DNA from: Tenebrio molitor
Lineage: Eukaryota; Arthropoda; Insecta; Coleoptera; Tenebrionidae
Direction of reading: 5' to 3'
NCBI RefSeq assembly: GCF_963966145.1
Contig: NC_091051.1
Location: 14,942,001-15,006,000, forward strand
DNA length: 64,000 nt
Under the pieces are notes generated by a model. The model was not told the origin of the DNA and did no database searches. It worked only from the letters and a program-made list of their open reading frames with translations. Shown in pieces: positions 21,666 through 31,989 of this stretch. A program made the position numbers and the translations under genes. Numbering within the stretch: position 1 is the first letter of the stretch; the number at the start of each line of letters is the position of its first letter.

Positions 21666-22507
21666 AACGGATTTTGATAAATGTCACAACTTGTCAAAAC
21701 GAAACGTCAAGCTAATTTTACTTTAAGTGGTTCGTCGAACAAAAAAACGTTGTATTCAACTCGTTCGTGTATAAATTGGGCTTTTTTTGGCACTCGTATC
21801 ACTCACGTTTTAAACCTTTCGAACCAGGTGTCACTTGGCATATCCTTCCATTTGAAAAACAAAGTTAGGGGTGGTTGCGAACTTCCGGAAGCAGATACGC
21901 AGAAACCATATACGCCAAAATATGGGCAAGGAAAAACAAAAATCGACCTGTTTCGGGATTTTTTACAAAAATTACCAATGTCCAACTTATGAATTTTATT
22001 CCAGTTAAAGTTTCCACGCTGTATAAAAATAACTATTTTGAGAATTTAGCCAAATTAGTTAGCATTGCGCAATCTGTCATCGGTCAATGCGAAATGAATA
22101 TAAAGGTGTGGCATATGTACCACAGCCGCCTTGTGTGTTAAACTACTGAATGCAATTAAATCTAAATAATGAGTGAATCATAACTGTTTACAAACAAAAG
22201 TATGTTATAAATTATAATAAAACGGTTAATTCCTAGACATTTTGATAATTAAGAAACTACAAGTCACGATACAAATTTTTAGGCACGCAAAATCCGAACC
22301 GGTTTAATTTAATTATAGAGTACTGTATTTACAGAAAGTGGACTCTTTGACCAAACTTGATTGAACATCATTATATAAATTATCATTTACATAAATAATA
22401 GAATACAAATTATAAATACGAGTATAAGAGCTGCAAGTAGTTTACGGATGTCTACGAGATGACTTGCAAATCATCAATTTCTTTATGATTCATCAAAATA
22501 GTCTTAT
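21666..22507. other. AT-rich intergenic stretch
   Basis: No recognisable gene. A 103-codon open frame at 21681 lacks family features. Confidence 0.4.
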
Positions 22508-22580
22508 CATTGTGCCACAGTATTTATGTTTACATTGCATGACTTTCACTTGTGTAATACAAATCACATTGTGGTACAGG
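22508..22580 (+). promoter_or_regulatory. orphan P450 leader block
   Basis: Contains agtatttatgtttacattgc and atgactt, matching the leader of pseudogene E (19329). No P450 start follows; instead there is a TIR element and then a P450 scrap at 23290. Probably the remains of a deleted gene. Confidence 0.45.
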
Positions 22581-22822
22581 ACAACGGCCTCGTAACTCGC
22601 GGCGATGACGAATTCAGAGATCATCTTCGTCGATATAATTGATAAGGTTGTTTTCATTTTTGGAAACTTGACAACTTCTGTAATCAGATTTACACTTTGA
22701 ATTGCTTCAAAGCAAATTTAATGAAGAATTATGAGATGAAGTGAAGTAAAAAAAAAAGAAGCTTCGATTCTCGTACTAAGGCAAAGCACTGTCAATTTTT
22801 GACTTGACAAGATAAGAGAGTT

Positions 22823-23216
22823 ATATACCGGACATTTTTTTAACTCTGAACATAGTCCATACTTGTTCCCTATGTTCAATTTTAAAAAACAAAGATCAAT
22901 GCATTGTGAGTTGCTATGCAACCAACTATACCGAACACCAGAGATTTTGAAATAATGTTAAAAATTGTTCAGATGGATGGAATTGGTCTATCAGGTGTTG
23001 CATTGGAAATGTCACGCACATTTCTAATGCTCTGATTGGCATAGAATAACTGCATTATGTGTATTTCTTCTTCAAACAACTTGACCAACTGTCAAGTACT
23101 TGACAACGTTACCTTGGTTACGTGATTACATACATGCATTGACCTGTGTTTTTTAAAACTGAACATAGGGAATAAGTATGGGCTATGTTCAATGTTAAAA
23201 AAATGTCCCGATATAA
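22823..23216. mobile_element. about 394-bp element with very long inverted repeats
   Basis: About 90 bp at the left (from 22828) is repeated inverted at the right (to 23211). Landmarks: cggacatttttttaac, gaacatagtccatacttgtt, ccctatgttca, tcaatgcat. Mismatches are few. No coding capacity; TA-rich flanks. Confidence 0.75.
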
Positions 23217-23289
23217 GCAGTTTTGTGTTTACATCTTGATTTGTAATTTTGTTACACAAAAAATATTTTAGATGGTCAGTAGTCCACGA

Positions 23290-23465
23290 CGCTATTGCTG
23301 ACAAAGAGGAAAATAATATTTACAAAGAAAGACTTTATGTATCATATCCAAGTGAAAAACAGAAGCGCTGTAAGTGACAACGAATGCAAAGAAAATGGTA
23401 AAATAGAAGAAGCAATGAACGAACTAGCCATATAAGCTTCTCTATTTTTCGTGGGTTAGAGACTG
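23290..23465 (+). pseudogene. P450 exon-1 scrap
   Basis: Frames across this stretch give ENNIYKERL, then a 'ENGKIEEAMNELAI' segment and FFVG.ET-like codons. These correspond to the CYP6 segment from NNIYRKDFMHLL to the I helix. Frameshifts and a stop. It overlaps the region present at the end of pseudogene E, so it derives from a different lost copy. Confidence 0.7.
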
Positions 23466-23782
23466 AGGCCCGATTTCAAGTCAGGGTGACAAATAGGTGA
23501 TGCAGCGCAAATGTGTAGCTATCTTTGTCCTACAGATTAATTACTAATATGCGTCATCTTTCTCAAACTTGCAATTTTGTGCCGTTACCATGACAATACA
23601 AGTTGCAAGTCAACTTGAAATCGGCCTCTGAGGTAAAGTCGGTCTGGCTCGTGACTGATCAAATTGAGTCCAAAAACTGAGATTCCATTAGCATTTGAGA
23701 AACTGAATTTCATTGCAACTGCACAAAAAAGAATTTGATTTAACATAGAAAAAAACAAACGAACATATTTTTAATCAAATTA
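23466..23782. other. intergenic stretch
   Basis: Nothing recognisable. Confidence 0.5.
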
Positions 23783-24038
23783 CCGAGATATCAAAAATTT
23801 TCTTGGTCGAAGGTGGTCATGGATTTTTAAATATTTGTCGAAGCATTTGTGTCAATCATGTTTTGAATGTCAAAATCTGTCAAACAGCCTTACAAATTGT
23901 GTTGGTGTGTTTCGCGAAACTGGGTCTGTGACTCATAAAAAAGGTGCTGGTAGGCCAATCGTTCGTACCGAAGAAATCGTCACACGAATTAAGTTGAGAC
24001 GGACGTTTTCCCATCCATGACCACCTTTGATATCCCGG
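23783..24038 (+). mobile_element. 256-bp mariner deletion derivative
   Basis: Inverted ends ccgagatatcaaa / tttgatatcccgg with the shared subterminal block aaggtggtcatggat, flanked by TA (23781-23782, 24039-24040). Inside, codons for VFRETGSVTHKKGAGRPIVR (about 23905-23965) match the linker between the two HTH motifs of mariner-type transposases. The rest is deleted. Confidence 0.8.
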
Positions 24039-24305
24039 TATAATACCAATAACATTGTATACTATTCGTTTAAAATACTCGTATTTAAAAACCTATAGGT
24101 TGCAGTTTCTTTTGATAATTAAAACTCTATTACATATGTCTTATCTGATTAGAAAAATGCCAATTGTTTCTCTTTCACATATTATCCTTATGATGAGTTA
24201 TAATTATCAATTAACAACAATCAACACGTTGGTGTTGAGACTAGAGACACTTACGCTGAAGAATGCATCAAATTTATCCCCACAGCAGCAAGTCCGCAAT
24301 TTATC

Positions 24306-24337
24306 TATATAATTGGCCTTATAACCTTGCCGCAGCG
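24306..24337 (+). promoter_or_regulatory. probable core promoter of gene C
   Basis: TATATAA at 24306-24312 with a GCAGC initiator-like site 28 nt downstream, about 100 nt before the ATG. Weaker than the promoters of A and D. Confidence 0.4.
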
Positions 24338-24437
24338 TTTACATTGGATGATTTTAAAATTTCTGATGCGTAAAACAACACTTTGTTTTTAACCTTGTTG
24401 AGAGTTGTACATTACATAACACTGAGTAAAAATCATC

Positions 24438-26116
24438 ATGAGTATCAATTATTTGGATGTTTTCGGAATAGTGATCGCGTCCTTAGTGTTTGTAGTTGCT
24501 TACTTGAAGTGGAAGTTATCGTACTGGCAAAGAATCGGAGTGCCAACGCTGAACCCTACAATACCGTTCGGCGATTCAAAAAAACTAGTTCTTGGACAGT
24601 GTTCATTCGGGGAACAATTCGAAGAGTTTTATAACAACTTCAAAGCTCGAGGCTTGAAATATGGTGGATTTTACTTGGGGCCCAGACCACTTTACATTCC
24701 CATCGACCCGGAGCTCGTCAAACGTATCTTGCAAAAAGATTTTCACCATTTCGTCAATCATGGCGTTTACATGGACGAAATCAACGATCCCCTTTCCGCG
24801 CATCTCTTTAGTTTGGAAGACGACAAATGGAAAAACATGAGAGTTAAGTTGACACCAACTTTTACTTCAGGAAAAATGAAAATGATGTTTCAAACTTTGG
24901 CCGATTGCAGTGTTGCTTTGAAAACAGCTGTAGACAAATTGGCAATTGATGCCACTCCGGTGGATATTAAAGACATTTTGTGTCGTTTTTCAACAGACAT
25001 AATCGGATCAGTTGCATTCGGTCTGGAATGTAATAGCCTCAAGGATCCTGATGCAGTATTCAGAAAATTTGGAAAGAGAGTATTCGAGATTGATACTTTG
25101 ATGAAGTTGAAAACGGCGCTCCAGTTAGTTGTACCACATAACGTGCTCCGGGCATTCAAGCTTAAAATTACAAAACCAGATGTTGAAAAATTCTTCATGA
25201 AATTAGTCCGAGATACTGTTGCTTACAGGGAGCAAAACAACATTTACAGAAAAGATTTTATGCACCTGCTTATACAACTAAAAAATCGAGGTGCTGTGAG
25301 TGAAGATGATAAAATATTGAGCGAAGATAATAAAACGGCAGAAAAAGCATTGACAATGAATGAATTGGCCGCACAAGCATTTTTATTTTTCGCGGGTGGA
25401 TTTGAAACTTCATCAGCCACGATGACTTTTGCATTGTACGAAATAGCCACACATCCCGACATACAGAAAAAATTAAGAAACGAAATAAACACGATGTTAA
25501 GAAAATACAACGACCAACTGACGTACGACGGAATTATGGAGCTCTCTTACCTAGATAAAGTTTTAAATGGTGGGTAAAATAAAGTAATTAAAAGTGCAAA
25601 TTTACATTCTCCATTTTGCAGAAACTTTGAGAAAGTATCCAGCGTTCCCTGCGATTCCCAGAAGATGCAACGAAGATTACAAAATACCCAACACCGACAT
25701 AGTATTGAAAAAAGGTGTGGATCTCATCATATCGATTTCAGGTTTACATTACGATCCTGAATATTATCCAAACCCTGAAGTATTTGATCCCGAACGGTTT
25801 TCTGGAGAAAATAAAAACTCAAGGCCGGCCTTCACCTGGATTCCATTCGGAGAAGGACCACGTGCGTGTATAGGTCAGTAGACAAGTTGCATCTGCTTCT
25901 GAAATTTTTATAGTTTCTCTTTCTGTTGTTTTAGGTCTGCGTTTTGCGCTGCTCCAAAGCAAAGTAGGTCTTGTAACATTACTGAAGAACTACAACATCA
26001 AGTTGAATCAGAACACAAAGCTTCCACTAAAATTTGAGAAATTAACTTTCATTACAATTACAGAAGGAAGGATTTGGTTTGACGTCGAAAGAATTGATAC
26101 AAATGTTTCTAGTTAG
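24438..26116 (+). CDS. CYP6-family cytochrome P450, gene C (3 exons, 521 aa)
   Basis: Exons 24438-25569, 25622-25873 and 25935-26116 (introns 52 and 61 nt, phase 1). The first donor is GTGGGT and the second GTCAGT, both weaker than the usual GTAAGT. 521 residues: anchor (about 5-23), hinge VPTLNPTIPFGD, WKNMR, GGFETSSATMTF in the I helix, ETLRKYP, FDPERF, FGEGPRACIG with Cys460. Exon 3 is 15 nt longer than in its neighbours, adding five residues at the C terminus, and reads LRFALLQ where the others have LRFGMLQ. Intact; nearest relative in the window is pseudogene E. Poly(A) signal at 26137. Confidence 0.95.
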
Positions 26117-26136
26117 TCCACAGATTTGTTGCGTGT

Positions 26137-26142
26137 AATAAA
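26137..26142 (+). terminator. poly(A) signal of gene C
   Basis: AATAAA 21 nt after the stop codon of gene C; unusually close. Confidence 0.5.
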
Positions 26143-26373
26143 ATTAGATATGGCTTGTAGTTATGTAGATTTTAATTTTCTTAATCTAGTGATAAGATAT
26201 GATTATTATTTAAGCTAAACGATGTGTACGACAATAATATTAAATCCAAAATTTGGTGCCAAAGTAAAAATATTTAATCCAATAATAAGGTACATATTAT
26301 ATGTATTTCGATAACGATATAATAAATACGAATTACATGCATACTTACGCCAAAAACTTATTTAACCTTTCTA

Positions 26374-26503
26374 CAGGGTCATTATAAATTATTGTCCCAT
26401 AGCAGTTGGCGTTGAAAACCCACACAAATTTTGGATGTGCCGCCAGCCTCGCAACGCAAACTACGCCTACTGCGATGGGACAATCATTTACAAGAATGTT
26501 AAC
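26374..26503. mobile_element. MITE (cagggttattataaatga family), copy 2, internally deleted
   Basis: Left end cagggtcattataaatta after TA. Interior matches copy 1 (agttggcgttgaaaac, acacaaattttgg, cagcctcgcaacg) but lacks its middle. The right end (gatgggacaatcattta) is decayed. It lies about 450 bp upstream of the TATA box of gene D. Confidence 0.75.
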
Positions 26504-26957
26504 CGATCCCAATAAAACTTCCCCGTTAACAAACCTACTACTGCCTTAATCCATATGTTTACATTGTTAATCAGGTTTAATCGATTTTTCTTTTAACAAA
26601 AGTGTTTTATCGCACGTGGGATGTTCCTTTATCGATTGATAATAATTTGTCCTTTAAAGTGGGTACTACAACATAAAAGTAAAATTGAATATCATGATGA
26701 CATTTGAAAGTTTGCATGACCATCATTACTGTAAAAAAAATATTGTCGAGTCAAGCAAGATAACAAGTGGCTAAATGAATGAAATCTTCTGATACATGAC
26801 CCCTCTACAATTCCCGCTCTCTTCATTATGTTTAACCTTAAAGTTCTGCGCAAGTTTAGGTAAATCGACCAACTATATAACAAAATCGGTTTGTCTTCTG
26901 TTGACATTACAAAAAGCGTAATATTGTATTGCAATCAGAGATGACGTATCAAAAAGA
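26504..26957. other. upstream region of gene D
   Basis: AT-rich, no recognisable gene or repeat. Confidence 0.5.
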
Positions 26958-26993
26958 TATATAAGTTAAGGTATTTCTAAATAAAATCAGTTA
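26958..26993 (+). promoter_or_regulatory. core promoter of gene D (TATA + initiator)
   Basis: TATATAAG at 26958-26965 and TCAGT with A at 26989, 31 nt downstream: the same spacing as in gene A. A likely 5' UTR intron follows at 27046-27101 (ttcag|gtaatatta to a poly-T tract and AG), 56 nt like the coding introns. Confidence 0.65.
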
Positions 26994-27121
26994 ACAAGAT
27001 AGTACTGGCACCAAATATTTTACTGTTGAAAAAGTCTAACTTCAGGTAATATTATTTCTGATTTAAAAGCATATTTTCAACATGTATTAATTTTTTTTTA
27101 GATTGTAAGTATTAGTCAGAG

Positions 27122-28793
27122 ATGATTTTAATCACGAGTAGCCTCGTTTACGACGTAATAGGCCTATCGGTGGCCGCCGTAGTCGTATTTATTACATATT
27201 TCAAATGGAAGTTTAATTATTGGAACAAAATCGGTTTACCGACATTAAATCCGACAATTCCTTTTGGCGACACCAGAGGCCTGATGCTCGGAGAAACTTC
27301 ATTCGGAGAGCAATTTGAAAAAATCTACAATACTTTCAAGGCAAAAGGGGTAAAACATGGCGGGGCCTATATGGGACCCCGACCGTTCTACATACCCGTG
27401 GATCCGGAAATTGTGAAATGTATCATGCAGAAAGATTTCTCGCACTTCGTCAATCACGGTAATTACTTAGACGAAGAAAACGACCCCCTCAGTGGCCATC
27501 TGTTTGCTTTGGAAGATGCAAAATGGAGAAACATGAGAGTCAAACTGACACCCACATTCACTTCTGGTAAAATGAAGATGATGTTTCAAACGTTGGCCGA
27601 TTGTACCGTAGGCTTGAAAGACATAATGGACGAATCGGCGACCAATCATCTACCAGTCGACATTAAAGATATTTTGGGTCGTTTCACAACCGACATCATC
27701 GGTTCCGTTGCTTTCGGACTAGAATGCAACAGTCTTAAAGATCCGGATGCCCAGTTTAGAAAATATGGTAAACTTGTATTTGACGCGGGCAGATGGGACC
27801 GCTTCAAAGGACTCATTAGTTTTACTCTTCCCCGAGGTTTACTAAAACTGCTAAAATTCAAAATGACAAAACCAGAAGTAGAAAAATTCTTTATGAAGGC
27901 AGTCAAAGATACGGTAGATTATCGCGAGAAAAACCATATTTACAGAAAAGACTTCATGCACTTGCTTCTACAACTGAAGAATCGAGGTATGGTAAAAGAC
28001 GACGAGAAAATAACCGACGAACATGGAACAAGCGACGAAAAAGCTCTAACAATGAACGAACTGTCGGCACAAGCTTTTGTCTTCTTCTTGGCGGGATTTG
28101 AAACTTCTTCGACTACCATGACTTTTGCATTGTACGAATTGGCCACAAATCCAGACGTACAAGATAAATTAAAGGAATGAAATCAATGAGGTTTTAGCTA
28201 AACACAACGACAAAGTAACTTACGACGGTATGATGGAAATGAGTTATATGGAAAATGTACTGAACGGTAACAATCAATATCTCATATCATATAAGTCAAT
28301 CAATTTTTTTTTTTTTTAGAAACCTTGAGAAAATACCCCCCCGTGCCACTTTTAAATAGACAGTGTAACAAAGACTATATAATTCCAAATACAAACATCC
28401 TCATCGAAAAAGGAGTTCACGTGGGTATTTCAGCTCTAGGTTTGCACAATGATCCGGAGTATTATCCGAATCCAAAAGTTTTCGATCCTGACCGGTTTTC
28501 CGAAGAAAATAAAAAGTCTCGACCTGCGTTCACATGGCTTCCATTCGGTGAAGGACCAAGAGCATGCATCGGTAAGAACGCTGTCAAATATACTTCACAG
28601 CTAAATTACAATGAATTATTTTAAAGGTCTAAGGTTTGGCATGCTGCAAAGTAAAGTGGGACTAACGACGCTATTAAAAAATTATAAAATCAAACTGAGC
28701 AACAGGACTAAGCTTCCTTTAACATTGGAAACAAATTCTTTCGTTACAACAGCAGAAGGAGGCATCTGGCTCGATGTTGAAAAGTTAAATTAA
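27122..28793 (+). pseudogene. CYP6-family cytochrome P450, gene D, full length with 1-nt frameshift
   Basis: Exons 27122-28266, 28320-28571 and 28627-28793 (introns 53 and 55 nt, phase 1). Exon 1 is 1145 nt, exactly one more than the 1144 nt of genes A and B. The extra base lies at 28171-28179, where the K-helix approach (GDVQDKLKE then stop) breaks. All other hallmarks are intact in frame before or after this point: anchor, LPTLNPTIPFGD, WRNMR, AGFETSSTTMTF, ETLRKYPP, FDPDRF and FGEGPRACIG. The promoter and splice sites also look functional. It is therefore a very recent pseudogene, a polymorphic null allele, or an assembly error. Poly(A) signal AATAAA at 28831. Confidence 0.85.
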
Positions 28794-28836
28794 GTGAAAA
28801 TCTTATTTAAGATCGACGTGAAAATGTATTAATAAA

Positions 28837-29291
28837 GTAATGATTTAATAATGTAATGTTTTTAATAAAGTAACGATACTCAAATTACAGAATTTAGATA
28901 CATATTTTAATATTAGCAAGCCAATTTTGATATGGACAAACTAAAACCATAAAGTGGAAGAACGCCCAAAACGCACATTTTTGAAGCTGACGAACCTGCA
29001 TAATTTTAAGGATTGGAAGAAGAGGTTTTATTAAGTGAACTTTTTTTATGGAGTTATGTCAAAAGTAAGCTTTACATGAATCTGCAAGTCAAGTGAAAGA
29101 AGGATTCGGGACGAAATGAGGGCAATCCATCTCGAGACTTTCGAAAATGATCGTTCTAATTTCTGTAGCAAATCCTTTTGCTTTTGTTACTTGTCAGAAT
29201 ATTCATAACATTCAAACACTGAATTAAAACGATAACTTTAATACAAATGCGGATTCATTATTTCGATACATTCGGATTGCTCTTAATTCTA
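28837..29291. other. intergenic stretch
   Basis: AT-rich, nothing recognisable. Confidence 0.5.
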
Positions 29292-29517
29292 CCGTGCGAT
29301 CAACAATTATTTAGAAAGAAGGCGTTGAAATCTTGGCCGTAGGTTGACAGGGATTTAAGTATTTCTGATGTTCTGAAGTACAAACCATTTTTGCGTTAAA
29401 ATTTGATTCATAGTGACAGTTGTTTGACGTTTATTAGCTGAGTTAGCAACGATACGAAAAATCTGACACTGTCAAAGTCATAGCCGCCCTTTTTCTAAGT
29501 AATTGTTGATCGCACAG
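29292..29517. mobile_element. MITE (ccgtgcgatcaacaatt family), copy 1, internally deleted
   Basis: Ends ccgtgcgatcaacaattatt / aattgttgatcgcacag, flanked by TA (29290-29291, 29518-29519). Shares gatgttctgaagtacaaacc and gacagttgtttgacgttta with the copies at 55044 and 57974. 226 bp versus about 370 in the longest copy. Confidence 0.85.
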
Positions 29518-29571
29518 TATAACCAGTAGCCTATTCCACAATTGTATTAGTCTTAGTATATAACGGTATTA

Positions 29572-29671
29572 GGCCGATATGGGTTATATAACAGACATGG
29601 TTGAGGTATTGTAAAATCGAGGCGGAGCCGAGATTTTATAATCAACCGAGTCTGTTATATCCATATCGGCC
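29572..29671. repeat. hairpin element h4
   Basis: A near-perfect foldback of about 45 bp per arm: ggccgatatgggttatataa and gacatggttgaggtattgta pair with 29626-29671. The loop is atcgaggcggagccgagat. Same loop style as h1-h3. Confidence 0.75.
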
Positions 29672-30176
29672 GTATGTTGTTTTATAGTTTTCTTTATACC
29701 AATAATACTTAACATTTAACGATGATTTATTTGTAAGACTGACATTTCTCTTTACTTCAAAAATTAAATTTAGTTGTCATCTATGCCGTAACCGTAGCAA
29801 CGGTAGCAAAAATAACGGCCTCGGTCTGATAATTTTGAATAACGGCCTAGTCTATTATAGGTATCATATCAATCAAGCATTGAGTACTGATAAATCCTAA
29901 TAACAGTATGGTATAAAGAAAAATAAATATCAGCACTTATACAAATATTATTTGTTAATATTATTACTTTGTCTTCCACAATTAAATTAGTTTATGTAAA
30001 TAATTATAAGAACTAATACTAATATTTAGAGTAAAATTTTATTCAAATCATTAACTTACGTTTCACAAAATCTATGAGATAATAATTATTAGCAAATAAA
30101 ATGAGAACATTTTCATAACTGTCATTACAGCAATAGATTTTGGTTAAATAGATGTTTTGCAAAAAGTTTTTACATA
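29672..30176. other. left flank of the Harbinger element
   Basis: AT-rich. Shows ctttatacca (29691) and its inverse tggtataaag (29914), a possible older inverted-repeat element. ctaatactaatattta (30024) is inverted near 32204 and may mark the Harbinger terminus, but the TIR is not certain. Confidence 0.4.
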
Positions 30177-31211
30177 ATGTATGACTTTTCATCATCATCC
30201 GATGAAGATAATGACAATGAAATACCTCGGCGAAGAAGAAAAATGTATCGTCCGCGAATTAATTGGGAATTTGGTTCTCAATTCGAATATAAAGAAAGAA
30301 GAAAGTCTTCCCAGAAGTTGGAAGCACTTCTTGCCGACTTAGGGCCGCATTTGAACCATCCAACAAACAAAAGTGGGGCGCTATCAGCCAAGCAGCAGTT
30401 GTGTATAGCTTTACACTGGCTAGGAAGTGGAAGCGCCTATCATGTAATTAGTGACGCTCATGGTGTGTCAAAAGCTGCTGTGTGTCGAAGTATCCACAGT
30501 GTAGTAGAAACTGTTGTAAATGTTAAGTTTCCACAGATTGTTGATTTCCCTAATAACTTACAAGAAACAGCAATGGGATTTTTTCAAATTAGAGGTATTC
30601 CTCAAATAATTGGCATTGTAGATGGAACTCTTATTAATATTGATGCACCAACTGAACATGAAGAAGCTTTCATTGACAGACATGGCGACCACTCCCTAAA
30701 CTGCATGGTGGTATGTGGGCCAAATATGATGTTTTATTACGCAAATTCAGAATGGCCGGGAAGCGTTCATGACTCAAGGGTTCTGAGGAATAGCAACTTA
30801 TTTAGAAGAATGTCGGCTGGTTGGCGACCTATTCCGGGTTCAATTATATTAGCAGACTCGGCGTATCCACTGCTTAACTGGCTAATTCCTCCTTCTCACA
30901 TCAATGTCCAAGATGAACCAGTCTTAAGGTTTAATAGGGCTCATAAAGCAACTAGAAGAATCGTCGAAAATTCAATTGGAATCCTTAAAGAAAAATTTCC
31001 CGTTTTAAACTATATAAGAGTTAATCCAAGATTTGCTTCTAACATATTTAAAGCCTGCACAGCATTGTGTAATATTTCACGACAAAATGAGGAAATGGAA
31101 AATGAAGTATATCAGGTCGATGCCGAAAATGAAGATAATAACAATAGAGAAGAAAACATTGATCCTCGTGGTGTACAACGATTACAACAGCTTATTGCCC
31201 TTTTTAATTAG
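30177..31211 (+). CDS. PIF/Harbinger transposase (HARBI1-like DDE nuclease), apparently intact
   Basis: 344 codons uninterrupted from ATG. N-terminal acidic and basic patch (SSSSDEDNDNE, PRRRRK), an HTH-like region (ALSAKQQLCIALHWL, about 77-91; GVSKAAVCRSIHSVV, about 101-115), then the DDE_Tnp_4-type nuclease. First Asp in GIVDGTLINI (about 155), NSEWPGSVHDSRVLRNS, second Asp in ILADSAYPLLNWLIPP (about 227), and Glu in RIVENSIGILKEKF (about 265). It would cut element ends with a 3-bp TWA target preference, with help from a Myb-like partner that is encoded convergently 34 nt downstream. No stops or frameshifts, so it may be recently active. Confidence 0.9.
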   Translation: MYDFSSSSDEDNDNEIPRRRRKMYRPRINWEFGSQFEYKERRKSSQKLEALLADLGPHLNHPTNKSGALSAKQQLCIALHWLGSGSAYHVISDAHGVSKAAVCRSIHSVVETVVNVKFPQIVDFPNNLQETAMGFFQIRGIPQIIGIVDGTLINIDAPTEHEEAFIDRHGDHSLNCMVVCGPNMMFYYANSEWPGSVHDSRVLRNSNLFRRMSAGWRPIPGSIILADSAYPLLNWLIPPSHINVQDEPVLRFNRAHKATRRIVENSIGILKEKFPVLNYIRVNPRFASNIFKACTALCNISRQNEEMENEVYQVDAENEDNNNREENIDPRGVQRLQQLIALFN

Positions 31212-31245
31212 TTTCTTTAAAACAATACAATTTTCAAATTTATTT

Positions 31246-31989
31246 TTATTTATTATTTAAATGTTGAGTGTGAGAAGAATGAGGTATATTCAGAGATTTC
31301 TCAAGCTGGAAGATTTCAAGCTGCAGCTTGTAGTTATGCAACTCTATATTCTTTATTTGAACTTCCAATTTTCTTTTTTTTAAGTAAACTTCTGTTGTAG
31401 TTTGGTCGACTTTTGATTTCTTTGTTGTCACTCTGGTTTCCACTAAATTTAATGGGATGACAGTAACATTTTCATTACTTTTTGTTTGTAATTCAGTGCC
31501 ATCATAATCATAATTAGTTTCACCATCTTCATAATCATTTTCTACTTCCATTATGACAGGAGTTTCATCAGTTATATTAATTGTAGATGCTGGCGTCACA
31601 GCCCATGTTTCGCCTGTATTTAAGCTTTTAATTACTGGCGAATCCTTTCCAATAATATCCAAAACAATGTTATCAATTTCGTTTAGTTTTGCATTCGGGC
31701 CTCCGCCAGTTCCAGTCTTTTTCGCAGCATCGACTTTCTTCTACAAACAGATGTAACTACTACATACTTGGGGAAAAATTACACTTACCATGGTAGTTTG
31801 CCTAATATTAGGCCAAAAAGCGTCTCTTATGTACCATTCTTTTTTGTGGTATCCCAAACTAAGTGCAAATTTATGCACGTCTTGCCACCCTGCACTTTTT
31901 TTCTCCTTTGTTAAAGTAAAGTAAAGTAAAATTTGCTTTCGTTGTAACATATACTTTAAAACAGCTTTCTTGCTCTCTTTCTCAAACAT
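31246..31989 (-). CDS. Harbinger Myb/SANT-like DNA-binding partner (2 exons, 231 aa)
   Basis: Exon 1 31989-31789 (67 codons from ATG), intron 31788-31741 (48 nt, GTAAGT...TAG), exon 2 31740-31246. Exon 1 looks like the trihelix/SANT-type domain of Harbinger ORF2 proteins (LLYFTLTKEKKSAGW, DAFWPNIRQTTM). Exon 2 begins KKVDAAKKTGTGGGPNAKL, the typical post-domain KTGGGP motif, then an acidic region and a C-terminal coiled-coil-like helix (YLKKRKLEVQIKNIELHNYK). In this superfamily it brings the transposase to the nucleus and to the element ends. Intact. Confidence 0.85.

Noticed and set aside
25569..25580. Alternative donor GTAAAA at 25574 for intron 1 of gene C
   Set aside because: Gives phase 2, incompatible with the phase-1 acceptor; GTGGGT at 25570 preserves the frame.
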